DNA of 64,000 bases from Flaccisagitta enflata (taxonomy: Eukaryota; Chaetognatha; Sagittoidea; Aphragmophora), in contig OZ231126.1 of NCBI GenBank assembly GCA_965153355.1, positions 26,350,001 to 26,414,000 on the forward strand. Reading direction: 5' to 3'. The position numbers were made by a program, and so were the translations under genes. Positions 38,066 to 55,375 of this stretch are shown here, piece by piece; positions within the stretch are counted from its first letter, which is position 1, and every line of letters starts with the position of its first letter. The notes under the pieces were generated by a model that had not been told where the DNA came from, searched no databases, and was given only the letters and a program-made list of their open reading frames with translations.

Positions 38066-38071
38066 TTTATT
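38066..38071 (-). terminator. Poly(A) signal of the MYND gene
   Basis: AATAAA on the minus strand, 33 bases after the stop codon of the gene at 38104-41910. Confidence 0.6.
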
Positions 38072-38103
38072 CCATGCCATCCTTCTCACTAAGACGTCAA
38101 ACG

Positions 38104-41910
<3,807 letters not shown>

Positions 41911-41943
41911 TTTGAAGCAGATGCGTTTTAGAATTTCATTCAT

Positions 41944-43361
41944 AAAAGTGTCTTTTAGCGTAAGGAAATTTTCATCGTGTTTTTATGATATAATGTCTCG
42001 TGTCAATCCATCTCTAGCTTCTTACTCTTTTGTGAATGAAACTGAAATGAAATAGAAGAGCAAGAATAGGCAGTGGATAAGTTTTCCAATCTGTCACAGT
42101 GTCACTACCGATTAGAATAAAGAATATTGTAACTTATCATGATTACTAGACAAAAAGGGAATTTTCAGGAAAAAAGTCGAAGTATTTTTGACATATTCCA
42201 GACAAACATGGTTTTCATCTTATGCAAAAGTTAAGGTTCTTGATCAAGTGAATGAGTCCTCAAATAAAATTAAAAGATAATTAACTTTTATAGTTCTCTT
42301 TCATTTGGCGCCAAACAAAATGCTCCATGATAAATACTTTTCTAGATATGATTTTTTCGGCTTTTTTTCATGGATTTTTTTCAAGATTCTGATTAAATTT
42401 TTTCATTTATTTCAAAATCTAAGTTATCTACCTTATTTCTATTTTCTGATTTTAAGTGTGATCAACAAAAACTACATGCCTGTTTGACTCAGAAAAGCAG
42501 GCATAAGAGATAGTGCTATTTGATGCTTTAGTTCATTTTCAATCCTATTATTGCTTATGATTACCGCTAACAAACTGAAAATGTCGTAGTGACTGAGGAC
42601 AAAGGCTTAGTTAACAAGTACCCCGGGGCACAATGGTTGAAATCGGCGATTTTGGAGCTTAAAATGTAAGGATTTTCATGAAGTTTTCTCTTTAATATCT
42701 CTTACAATGAGAAGGGGAGAACAAAAATGGAGTTAAATTCTGTTAGAAGGAGTCAAAATAAGGGGGTAGGGAAAAAAAAGTCCTAAAAAAATTTATTTTC
42801 CCCCTGTTATTGCAAGAAAAAGTGACAATGCCCGCATCATTCCTCATCAAACAAATTTTAACACCATTGTGTAGAGGAGAAACAGACTATTCTAAATATA
42901 TAAGCATGTGTGCATAAACTTGCCGGTTTGGCATTAAAAGCAGATGGAAAATCATTCTGGCAGCAATCACCTTCATCGACAATGTCCAGCTGAATCTCGA
43001 TCTAGTCATCAACAGAAATGGAAAAATGAGGAAGAGGAAGAGGATCAACAATTAGCAAGCTGAGGATGATGAAAAAATGAAATCTTTAGATATAAAGCAG
43101 AGCACCCACATTGTTTTGTGGAGAGACAGTGGCGCTGTGCCATGATGCTCTTTTTTTGTTAAGAAGTTTGGGGTTCAAGCCTTGCAAAGAAGCTTTTTTT
43201 TTTGAAAGTTAATTAGGGTTTAAATGTAAGATAATGGTTATGTATAACTCATTTAACCCATGGTTAGCCTGATAGATTTATCTCAAATACTACAATCTAA
43301 TGAAATAGTAAAGAATTCTCACAAGCTCAAGAATAAGTAAAACTCAATGGTTTGCCTTCTT
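41944..43361. other. Intergenic DNA
   Basis: AT-rich, with no supported protein gene. A tRNA-like sequence is noted separately at 43117-43190. Confidence 0.5.
43117..43190 (+). other. tRNA-like sequence (SINE head or tRNA relic)
   Basis: ACAGTGGCGCTGTGCC resembles a degenerate A box, GGGGTTCAAGCCTTGC resembles a T arm and B box, and a run of ten T follows. No full cloverleaf could be closed by hand. Confidence 0.25.
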
Positions 43362-43640
43362 TGGGCAGCGACACATATGGAGAAATTTTTCTTTCTAATT
43401 CTCCTCCTGCTTCTCCTCTTATGTCCCCCCCTATCAAGGTTCTGATTTCAGCATGGAGGCTCATATCCCAGCCTTGAGGCCCAAATCCCAGCCTTTAGGC
43501 TCAAATCCCAGCCCCAAAGCTCAATTCCCAGGCTTGAGGCCCAAGCCCTAGCTTCAAGGCTCAAATCCCAGACCTCAAGGCTCAAGGTTAAAGACTCAAA
43601 TCAAAACCTTGAACCTAAATCTCAGCCAAAAAGTCCAAAA
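43362..43640. mobile_element. Fold-back element relic
   Basis: Starts GGGCAGCGACACATATGG and carries tandem GAGGCCCAAATCCCAGCCTT-type units like the copy at 31078. No right arm is recognisable. Confidence 0.45.
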
Positions 43641-43675
43641 AGTCCTGATGAAATGTTGGATAGGGAAAAAAAAAC

Positions 43676-43751
43676 TTTTTTGCGGGATTTGAACCCCTAC
43701 CTCTGAATAAAGCCCCACAATCTTATCACTGAACCAAATCACAATCTTTCT
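43676..43751 (-). other. tRNA-like sequence (SINE head or tRNA relic)
   Basis: On the minus strand it reads TTGGTTCAGTGATAAGA (A-box and D-arm-like), an anticodon-arm-like stretch, then AGGGGTTCAAATCCCGC, a good T arm, followed by A and T runs. The acceptor stem does not close, so it is not called as a working tRNA. Confidence 0.3.
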
Positions 43752-43936
43752 TACAAATAATTTTTGATCATCATGATCTGAACTATTAGCAAAAGCCTTT
43801 CCCAAGTTGTTCTCATGTTTTTCATTTCAACCTCTTGCAATCATTGCAATCTGATTAGAGTGCCCTCTTCTGCCATAAACATGCATAACAGAAATTCAGA
43901 AATAAGATATATTCTCAACAGGAACTCCTATCAACC

Positions 43937-45162
43937 ACTGTGCGGGGGTACAACGATGCGTCCACATGCGGCTTAGCTCGTTAAGAATGAGGCAATATTG
44001 CATCAACCTTGTGGAATGATGCAATAATCTGAGATATTTCCAAGATTCTATGCATTTTCATCATTCTCAACTCAATCACCACGGACGGACGGACGGATGG
44101 ACGGATGGACGGACGGATGGACGGACAGACGGACGCACTAAGGGCCACGGATTGCGCTAGATGGCTCCTTGGGTATTTGGGTGAAAATTTTCATCTCTGC
44201 TATTTGGCTCAAACTAAGTAGAATGGTCATGGTAGCATTTGAGCATACATTACCGGTCCATATGACAGGTTTTATGGCAATTTAGAGTGAAAAAAGGTGA
44301 CCTAAATTGACATTACTACGAAAAATGCTATATTTCAAGAAAAATCAATGAATTTTTTTAGATTATCTGTTAAGATTATAAAGAGCTCATGATATCTTCA
44401 ATTATGGATTGGATTCCTTCATTAATGTTTAAATGTCTGGAAAAATTTAAAAAATCATTATTTTTTACATTTTTAGCACTATCAAATTAGTCTACTATTA
44501 CTACATATTTGACCTAATTTGCATGCTTTTTTTACCCTATAAATATAAAAAATCGCACAAGGACGCGCAATGAGCCACCTATGCCAAAATGCAGTTCAAG
44601 GGGTCCTGAATCCAGAATGCTATGGCTCAAGCGGGCCTTCAACGTCCAAATTGCGATTTTCTTGGCCTAAAATGGACAAGTAATAATGTGGATAAAAGTA
44701 AAAATCTATATTTGATTGGAAGAAAAATGAGCAAAATGAGCTAAATGAGCAAAAAAATGATTTTTTTTTAGCACCTTATTAAGGAATCTTATTGAACAAA
44801 GACAAAAATTTAATTGATTTGGTCAAAACATTAGACAATTTAAATACTGAATGTAAGAGAGTTTAGCAGTATTTTTCACTTTATTTTTTCAAATTTCTCT
44901 TCTTTTGTACTCTAAGCTCATAAAGCTCTTAATCCAATATAAATGAGTCAATATTGGATATAAATAGTTTCATAACATCTGAAAACATGCAGAAAAATGT
45001 TTTTCACTCTGTATATTTCATAAGGAACAATGTAATGGAAAAGATGTAATGTTAATCCCCAATGAGCCACCTATCGCACAATGCAGCCCACAGTGGGACG
45101 GACCAACGGACGGACGGACGGACAAAGCCTCTTATAGAGATGCGTGGACACATCTAAAAATG
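43937..45162. repeat. Composite repeat between two ACGG tracts
   Basis: ACGG/ATGG tract at 44083-44133 and an ACGG element end at 45090-45162 (AAAGCCTCTTATAGAGATGC). Inside, TTGCGCTAGATGGCTCCTTG (44152) and CAATGAGCCACCTATCGCAC (45060) form an imperfect inverted repeat, and a third related piece (GCGCAATGAGCCACC) lies at 44567. No gene. Confidence 0.45.
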
Positions 45163-45269
45163 GCCAGTGCATTCGACTTTTTTCCTCATGGCGATAGCCG
45201 CCATTGCTGGCAAGAAAAAACAAGAGAATAGAGTTGGAGTTCTTCAAAACACCACTAGCAAGGAATAAA

Positions 45270-45437
45270 AAAATCAGTTACTGACGGGTTGGCAAGCACG
45301 CAAATTGCGCGTTTTACACTTTTTACTCGGTGTTACAGATGGATAGGACAGCAGCCGAACGGACCGACGCGACGGAGAGAGGGATTAACTGACACGGTCA
45401 GACAGACAGAGCCTCTTATAGAGTCGCTAGTCCGCAG
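45270..45437 (+). mobile_element. ACGG element, degraded copy
   Basis: CAGTTACTGACGGGTTGGC leader, AATTGCGCGTTTTACAC middle, scattered ACGG units, then GCCTCTTATAGAGTCGC and AGTCCGCAGCTAAAC. It runs up to the stop of the disrupted gene that follows. Confidence 0.55.
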
Positions 45438-46851
45438 CTAAACGCCAATTACAAATCGAAAAAAGAATCCCATTCTCCAATTGTGCAACTCATGCGGTAG
45501 AAAAAGATATCTATGAAAGAGAAAAAACAGAATCACCATAACAAACTCAAGAAATATTGGCAATGGCCACAACACGAAATCCAAAATCGTTTTCTTAATT
45601 CTTGACTGGAGAATGAATTCATCAAGTAATTCCAATAGAAAAATAACAGGACTAAAAACAAAGGTATGTATCTGACCATCCAAAAGAGCCAGACTGGGAG
45701 GTTATCAGCGAGGAGAGAGTCCCACATGTACCACTTGGACAGGAAATACGAGTTAAGCGAGTGTAAAAAGCTTTGTAGAAACTCTCTTAATTCCTGCGGC
45801 AACCACAGCGGCTGAGAGATGAAGTATTCTGCGTCATGAAAAGTTCGCGTGAAAATGTGCATCATGCTCCTGGCAAAGACAAGATTCACATCCTGGGGAG
45901 CGAGCATGGTAGTGATGGACGAACTTCCTCGATATGGCGAAAGAATCACCTCATCATCGTGGAATGTGACATAATGCAACTTGATGGAATCGACGTGAAT
46001 ACATTGTGACAAGTCGTTATTCTTTGATTTTCATGAACGACTCCGTCATAATCGGTCGCTGTTAAAGTCTGATCCGTTACTATAAGCAACCCGCGTAAAG
46101 TAACCGCCATATGTCTCTTTGGATAAGATGAATTTTGGCCAGTGTTGAAATCTCGACGACATTTTTGGGCGATGAGAGCGTCTTGATTGACGGAAGGGTT
46201 AACATCGATACTTTCTATCAAAGCCTCGGAACAATCTAACTTTGACATCGCCTCCAGATCAACGGGATTTGAAGCCACCATTTCCTTGACATCGCAAAAT
46301 ATCTGACTCCAATTCCCAAAAACTCGCCGTCGACAATAATTTCGCTGCATAAAGTGGAGTTGAACTTCACTCGATCGAGCCAAATTGCCGAAAAACTCGG
46401 CCGATGCCAATTCCCAGTTTTGCATTTCTCGGCCTCCATTGTTAAAGTGAAGAAAGACATGTTTTGCGGTTTTTAATGGCTTTGTTTCCTCGACGACTCG
46501 CGCATCCTTGTCAAAATATCCATTCACCGTCACGAGTTCGAATCCCACTCCAACCGGCATTTTTTTCAGATGTGGAAGCGTCAAGAGCGCTTTCAGCGTC
46601 AAAGTTTCGACGTCAATTCCGACAATGTAAATACGTAAATCTCCTTGCAAATATTTGAACTTTTGAGGATCGCCGTAAATTGAATCGGGAAAAAATTGGA
46701 CAAAACTGTTAAAGTGACGCAGTTGAGGCGGTAACCACAAAGACAAATCTGACACTTCGGGAGTTGGTGGATTCCAAATGTTGATCAAGCTCAAAATCTC
46801 TGCACCGAAATTTGACATTTCATCGATAGTTTTCAAAAGAAATTCAATCAA

Positions 46852-47606
46852 ATTCAAATTCAAATTCAAGTACTCCAATTAAGTAAGGCGAATCGCCTGT
46901 TGACTTGGAGACAAACAAGTACTACATCTACTTCCCAAGCGTTAAACCATCACAACAGTCCGTTTTTCCACCCCAAACGAAAGGACAGTCCAATTCACAG
47001 TTGCATCCCCCGAAGTTAAAGTCATTCCTTCCTTGTTTGTCCTTCTTGACGCCTCGTTCCTAAGGCGTCCCGTATTTCCGCCATGAATTGGCGCATCTCT
47101 TGCGCCATCGATGTCCCCGCCTCTTCTTGCTGTTGCTGTTGCTGACGTAGATGTCGATCATCGCGTTGTTGGAAGGATTGTTGCCGCGCGTTATGGTATT
47201 GTTCCTGGCGTGAGGTGCGGCCTCTTCCGGAGTTGTGTTGTTGATTGTGTGGCCCATGATAGTCTCTTGTTGGCGAACGGGACCGGTGTCTCTGACCCTG
47301 AGTTTCTTCGATTGAGAATGAAGAGCGGTGATGCGGCGTTGCGCCGCCACGGAGAGGACCGCCGCCGCCGCGGTGGGTGTTGCCGCCGCGGTGGGTGTTG
47401 CCACCACGGTAGGTGTTGCCGCCATGGTAGGTGTTGCCGCCACGGTGGGTGTTGCCGCCACGGTGGGTGTTGCCGCCATGATCGGTGCCGCCACGATGGA
47501 CGCCGCCATGATTGGTGCCGCCACGATGGACACCGCCATGGCCGTTGCCGTCGTCGTTGTTGTTGTTGTTGTTGTTGTTACCTCTTCCGCGTTGTTCCCA
47601 TGACGA
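46852..47606 (-). repeat. RGG/HRGGNT-repeat insertion inside exon 3
   Basis: Splits the family sequence between FETQHQFD and LIEFLLKTIDEM, which are adjacent in the paralogue. It encodes in frame a run of Asn, then about ten GGNTHRGG-type repeats (47350-47540), an SRSPTRD stretch, a Gln run and EMRQFMAEIRDALG before a stop at 47022. Its first part is in frame with exon 3. It resembles RNA-binding RGG/SR tails or some Gag C-termini in composition only. No transposon ends were identified; a (AATTTG)n slip lies at the right edge. Confidence 0.5.
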
Positions 47607-47717
47607 CTTGTCAAATTGATGTTGAGTCTCGAAATCATTGAGCAAATCGATCATTTCCTTTGTATGATTATGAAGCCATATGTTTGAAAGCAGAGGACTC
47701 ATTCCCTCGGAAAGAAA

Positions 47718-49432
47718 CTACATTTCATAAGCACAACCAATGGACAAAATTGTATTTTCAGCTTGATCTGAGCGTTTACGTAGTCAATCTGAGTCTTTTA
47801 CTGGCACTCTGGTACAAAAATGCGATCAAAAATGAACTAGTTTCATCATTTGAGTTTTGGTTTCGGAGGTATTTAGATCATTGCCGCTCTTTGAGAGGGT
47901 CTGTCCATCGGTCTGTGCAAATGTCCCCATGTCCGTTTGTCCTTTCCTCTAATGTCCGATGGCCGCTACCAAAAAAACTACATTTTCGGCACTTTTTGAC
48001 AAATTGTAATGTCAAATGACCAATACAGGGCTCTACACAGATGACGCCTTAATACGGCGTATTTCTGAAGGCAACATTTGTGTTTCAACGGGGGCTAAAA
48101 TCAAAACTTAAAAATGAATAAAAATGAATGATTATACCAAAATAATCATTGAAATATGTCACAGATATTATTTTGACCATAAGTGCAATAAAAATGGCCG
48201 ATTTTTCAACTACTTTGAGCACAGGTTTTGGTCAAAATATTCTTGAAACCATCCTAAAATTCATGCTGTGTAGAGAGTTATCAAAAATATCTTGCATTTG
48301 ACTCCATGCAGCAATTTTTTTCTCATTTTTTTTCAGAAAATGTGACAAATAAAAGGCTAACAACTAAATTGCCACCTCATGAAAAAACAAACCAAATTTG
48401 TCACTCGGATTTTCTGAAATATTTTAGAAGAGTAAAAATGTTAGAAGATCTTCATCGATTTTGATGAAATTTTGGGTGCTAGTTGACCAGTATATGCCCC
48501 AATTTCAATTCAATTTTCATCAATATCGGGCAATGTCTTCCATGATTTTTTATGGAACTTTGTAAAGATACCATGGGCAGTTTCAAAATTGAGGGGTTTG
48601 GCTAATCTTACTCTCGTTTGCATATTCATCAAGTTGGTGGTCCCACAAACGTTTCAAATAAAAGAACTTTTGAAGGGCTTTCCAGGTGTCATGAGTTTTG
48701 CTATCTTTGGATAAGTTCTAGTTCCTTTACAGACCTTTCAAAAATCGGCCATTTTTATTGCACTTATGGTTATTGCAAAATTTGCATTAAATCATGAAAT
48801 AGAATCAAATATTGGTAAAGTTGATAAAGAAAATATATTGCAAATTACAGAAAATTTCATTCTTGGTCACTGACAGGGGGCCGTTTAAATTCTAAGATTG
48901 CATAAAAAATGAAAAAATAAGAAAATAAAAAACATAGTTCTCTTCCAAAAACAATTACGGAGAGAACTATGTTTTTGAAAATGCAAAATTTCCCTGCATT
49001 TGAAAGTCTTAGAATTTAAATGGCAATAAAAGATAAAAAAATGTAAGCAAGATTTTATTAAAACCTGGATTTTCTTGTCTTTTTTTATGAGAATTGCATA
49101 GTTTGAATTACTTTTGAGGTCAGAATATGATGAATATGTATACACCAAGTGTCTTTAAAGACAATTTGTCTATTAAAAGCATTCCTACACCATTATGATG
49201 CTGATAATGATGTAAAAAGTATGGTGAAACACTTAATTTTCCTTCAAAAATTCGCCGTCTTAAGTTGCCCACACGGGCTTGTTACATTCTCTGAAACATT
49301 TTTAAACTAGAATTACATACATTGAATATTAAAACAAAGCTTCCTTTGCAAATGCGTGAACTCATATCCTTTTTTCAAAAAAAAATTGAGAGATTGACAA
49401 ATTGACTACCAAGAAACATTTTGTCCACTGAC
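47718..49432 (-). other. Intron 2 of the disrupted gene
   Basis: Donor GTCAGT after ...ACA, acceptor TGTAG. Contains an inverted repeat of 30 bases (48177-48206 and 48740-48769, CCATAAGTGCAATAAAAATG) and a compact hairpin at 48882-49024 (TTTAAATTCTAAGA/TCTTAGAATTTAAA, ACATAGTTCTC/GAGAACTATGT). No gene inside. Confidence 0.55.
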
Positions 49433-50506
49433 TGTGTTGCCATGAAGACATGAGTCTTCATTCTTAAACCAATCATCGACATCAGCCAAGTCCAACGATC
49501 CGCTGATCCTTGGTAAAGAAGGTAGAGACACTCTGCCAACAACATGCTGGTCAGAAGGAGATTCCACCTTCGCATTGTAAACTGGCGCAATATAACGCAA
49601 AAAGTCAATTGTCGAAGATGGACTGACGTGAATCCCGCGTTGAACGTCATTGGCGTTATTTGTGTCCGTGTCCAATGGCAACGACTCAAAAAAACAAAAA
49701 ACATCTTTTGTCCACTCCTTTCGAAGAATGAGTTTTTTTGGGGAGTGCAATAGCAGTGCATCGTCGTTCCACAGTATATTATTATTAGACATGTCAACAC
49801 TGTTTAACTCTTTGACCCCACATCTATTTTCCACGAACGCTTTTCTTCTTCTTTTTTTCATTTTTGACACCAATTTCCTTAAGGCAACTCGCAAATTCGT
49901 GACAAGTCTCGTGATTTTCCATCTCACGTGATTTCCGGCGGATTCGTCGACGTCGACAAAAGTTTGAAGATTCCGCGGCGGTTGAAGAATCGAATCCGGC
50001 AGCACTTTGACGGTCGACGGGAAGAGGAGAAAGCCGTCTTCCTCGTAGATCGTCTCACGAACGTTGATGGCGCTACAAGTCGATGGATGAAGGAAAGTTT
50101 TGCGCCGGTAGGTGGAATTGTAGGTGTCACTTTTCTTATCGTTGGCAACCGTGGCGTTACTACCGAACTTGTTGGTGGTGTTGCTAGTGGCAAATTTACC
50201 GACGTCGTTGGAGGAATTGTTGAGTGTGGCGTGCGAGACATGGTTGATGGCGTTGCTTGTGACGTGGTTTTGGACATCGCGAATATCGCTGGAGGGCTGG
50301 TTCGTGGCGGCGCCAGGGCTGGTAATTGCGCTGACGTGGGCGGGATTGTTAAGGGTGTTTGCGATGGCGTTTTCATCGGCGTTTTTGAAGGTATTTGCGG
50401 TGTCTACCTCAGCAGCGCCACAATTTAGCGCTGACAAAATGGACAGAAAGGTGATGAGGAAAAATGAAGAAGGAGGACAGGTCGATGAATTGACGGAAAT
50501 GCACAC

Positions 50507-52009
<1,503 letters not shown>

Positions 52010-52012
52010 CAT

Positions 52013-52873
52013 TTTGATTTGAATTTTTGAAGGCGACTCAGTCTCATTCTTTGATATTGATGAGGTTATCGAATTAAATTCTCTTGATAGTTGAGTATAT
52101 CGTCAATCCTGAACCCCAACAAAAAAGCAAACGTCAGAAAAAAACAAACAAACGAAAAACAATTGAGATTCTACTCTCATGGCATGATACACAACAATTT
52201 CTGCTCAGTTGTAACACTATCTCATCATGATGTAACGATTCGTCTTAGATGGCGGAGTTTTTTCTATAATGGATGTCAAAGAACCTACAATTGTTTTAGT
52301 TATTGTTATTGACAAAAAAATAAAGAAATGACATAAAGGAACTAAGATTTAGCATCCCTTGTTTACGGATTTTTGTTCCTCTTTATGTTTCTCCTTAGAC
52401 AGCACATTTGATTTTCATATTCCCGCTAAAATCTAAATCACACGCATTATACACTTTTTTGAAGTATGAGAATTTCATTCATTTTTAGGCACCGTCACTG
52501 TCATTGTCGGCACTCGGCAACATAAAAGTCGATGTACTGATGTAGATAGATATGACACTGCAAGCAAACGCATATTAAAGCGCAGTAAATAAATAGATGT
52601 TTGTAATCCTTTGCACGAAAGTGTGCAGTGCGTTGGGAGCAATAGGGCCAGTACATAGAGGGTCTCTTACAGTTGCACTTTTTGATTGAAGAACCCCAGG
52701 CTTGAATTATTCTAGTAGTCAGTGGTGCAAGGCATGATTTACAACAAAACTGACAATGAATTTTCTTAATTGCATGACGCAAAGGTAGAGGTCACCAATT
52801 CGAGACAGAGCTATAAAACTAAATTCACTCAAAGCTCTGGCCTATCAGTCTTCAGAAAAACCACGGTTCGAAT
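52013..52873. other. Upstream region of the disrupted gene
   Basis: Should hold the 5' UTR and promoter on the minus strand. No TATA box is convincing. A tRNA-like B box (GGTTCGAATTA) lies at 52865-52875 next to the MITE. Confidence 0.35.
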
Positions 52874-53466
52874 TACAGTACGATGGGAGCAATGACGACC
52901 TAGACTGGAGGCTAGATTTTAGGTATCTTAATTTCATTTGTATCATAAAATATTTGAGATCTAGGTTAATTAAAGGTTGCTCTATTGAATGAAAATGTTT
53001 GTGTCTCTTAAACTTCAATTTGTGACTTGACCTCATCAAGACTTTATTTCTCAAAGTTCTAACCTATCCTAATAGATTGGGTAGAAAATTTTTAATAGTT
53101 TTGAAAAAAAAATCAGCTCAATCGGTCTATTTTTACAGGTTTTATGGCCATTTTAAGTTTTGCACAAAAACTAATTTACATAAATTTTGTTTATTAAAGA
53201 TAGCCATAAAACCTGTAAAAACAGTCCAATTGAGCTGATTTTTTTTTCAAAATAATATAAAATTTTTCGCCAATCTAATGAATTAGGTTAGAACTTAAAA
53301 AAAAAAATCTTGATGAGGTCAAGTCACAAGTTTAAGTTTAAGAGACGCAAATGCATTCACTCAACAGAGCAACCTTTAATTAGCCTAGATCTCAAATATC
53401 TAATAATACACATGAAATTAAGATACCTAAAATCTATCCTCCAGTCATTGCTCCCATCGTACTGTA
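52874..53466. mobile_element. Fold-back MITE, TA-flanked
   Basis: Ends TACAGTACGATGGGAGCAAT and ATTGCTCCCATCGTACTGTA. The arms keep matching inwards (TTTTAGGTATCTTAATTTCAT, AAAGGTTGCTCT, AAACCTGTAAAAACAG), so nearly the whole 593 bases form one hairpin. Confidence 0.7.
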
Positions 53467-53632
53467 CTTGATTGAAATGGTGAAGCAGGAAATGATCCTT
53501 TTTCTGAGGGCCTCATTGCTCCCAAAGTGGCATGTGCAACAATTCATCCTATATAATCTCACAATTATTCAAAAGGAAACACAATCCGAAGAAAATCTGG
53601 AAACGTATGGACATCAATATACATCCATTACA

Positions 53633-54221
53633 TAACAGGGTGTGCAAAATTATCCGCAATTTGCACATAATTTTCATAAAAACCAAAGAGGATAATGATT
53701 TTTGAAAGCATAAGTGGTAGGTATGAAAAAACATTTTTTTTAGTATTTGAAACAAAAATTCACAAAGTCAAAGATACAACTTTTCAGGTAAATTTCATAG
53801 TAATGAAACACTCCTTAAAAAGATCTATCAAAATATTTCAAAATTCTATTATTAATTTTTCTTGTACTTTAAGCCTGATTTATTTGCTTTTATTGAACTC
53901 CATTCATAAGGATATAATTAACTTCCTTCAGCATTACATGTGCCATGCAAAGAAAATCATTTTTTAGAAGTCACAAATATAGCAACCTATGATTTTATAA
54001 CCTTTTTAGCCAATGAAAAAAAATCCTGTCAAAATCAAAATCTTTGCTTCAAATCATTTGACTCCCATAGTGACAAGGGGGACAGAAAATACCTGCAATC
54101 AATTCTAGCTTCTAGCATGACTAACTGGGGCACTCTTGTCCAAATTTTATAGTGCTGGGTTACTTTTAAGTACAGTTTTTTTATCATGAAGCAATTGCGG
54201 ATAATTTTGCACACCCTGTTA
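53633..54221. mobile_element. MITE with 28 bp inverted ends, TA-flanked
   Basis: TAACAGGGTGTGCAAAATTA at the left and TAATTTTGCACACCCTGTTA at the right; the ends continue matching through ...TCCGCAATT. CAGGGTG-type termini are usual for Tc1/mariner-derived MITEs. The centre is AT-rich and non-coding. Confidence 0.7.
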
Positions 54222-54661
54222 CACATACATACCTAAAAATAGTGTTTTGAAACATCATAAAAATTCCTTAGGCATATACTTTTTACTTAATGCATCATAT
54301 TTTCCTATCTTAAAAATATGTAGTGTACAAGAAAAAATATCAAGATTGGAAAGAAGTGAACCGCAAACTTACAAGTCAATTCTGATGACAGGGAATAAAA
54401 ACGACTTATAAATGAATGAATAAATAAATGAATAACGCTACCGAGAGATGCTTCTCTACAGGGTGATTATTGTCAAATGAAAAAAAAAACGTACAAAGCT
54501 TCTATGACCTGGAATCAGTTTTCACTTTATGTACTATGATAGGTGGAACAACATCCCTCACTATACCCAAACTAAAATAAATGATATTTTTTTTTGTGTC
54601 AAAATTTCATTGGTCTGAGTTGAATAGTTCGCCACAATATCAAATTGAATTATTGAAGTAA

Positions 54662-54863
54662 ACAAGGCTGGATACACAGCTACCGAAGTTGCGTGCGGGT
54701 GGGCAGGGGCCATATTTGAGATCACCAGACCATTTGGGCAGGAGCAATGAGGTCAAAGAATAAAATCATAAAAAAAGTAAAGTGTGACCGACCGACCAAC
54801 CAACCAACCAACCGACGGATGGACAAAGCGGGTTGTAGAGTCGCGTGCATGCAACTAAAAAGG
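54662..54863 (+). mobile_element. ACGG element nested in a MITE
   Basis: ACAAGGCTGGATACACAGC leader, GTTGCGTGCGGGTGGGCAGG, ACCA/ACCG core, then GGTTGTAGAGTCGCGTGCAT and GCAACTAAAAAGG. Confidence 0.6.
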
Positions 54864-55019
54864 CATTTCTAGAAGAAACTCATTTTCAGCTTAAAATCCT
54901 CTTGTTTAAACAGGGAAGTTTTTCTTTGATTTGCTCTGAATTGAAGACGACTTGAGCTATAGATGTCACACTGGTATCATATTTGAGCTTTTTGAGCAAA
55001 CAGCTCCTACCCAGATGAC

Positions 55020-55092
55020 TCAATGACCTTCTCCAGCACTGCTCCTGCCTACCCACATGCAACTAGGGTAGCCGTGTATTTGGCCTTGTTTG
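55020..55092 (-). mobile_element. ACGG element leader fragment, reversed
   Basis: On the minus strand it reads ACAAGGCCAAATACACGGC, then AGTTGCATGTGGGTAGGCAG. Only the leader is present. Confidence 0.45.
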
Positions 55093-55375
55093 TATTTAAC
55101 AATAATCACCCTGTGCAATAGATGCAATTGATTTATCAGAGAGTATGCCAAATCAAATGACAGCTTTCATTCAAACAACTTCCATAATGGACACAAAATT
55201 GACTTCACGGCCTGATGCACTGCAAAAAAATTGACCATCATGAGAGAACGACAAAAAAGTGTATAATCAAATGTGTCAAATTGATAAGAATCAATTCCAT
55301 TTTGTGTAAGATTTCGTAAAAATCTATGCATATCAACATTTAGCATTGAGACAGAGTAAATCCTAACGTCAAACA

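Larger units (their letters stand above)
54459..55113. mobile_element. MITE with CAGGGTGATTATTGT ends, host of nested elements
   Basis: Left CAGGGTGATTATTGT (54459) and right ACAATAATCACCCTG (to 55113) are perfect inverses. TA precedes the left end only. An ACGG element (54662-54863) and a reversed fragment of one (55020-55092) lie inside. Confidence 0.55.

Noticed and set aside
43676-43751. Functional tRNA gene
   Set aside because: The T arm is good, but the acceptor stem does not close by hand; kept as tRNA-like only.
46852-47606. Intron in place of the RGG-rich insertion
   Set aside because: A fair donor (AGAGGTAACA) exists, but no nearby acceptor restores the frame of the downstream part; transcripts could still overturn this.
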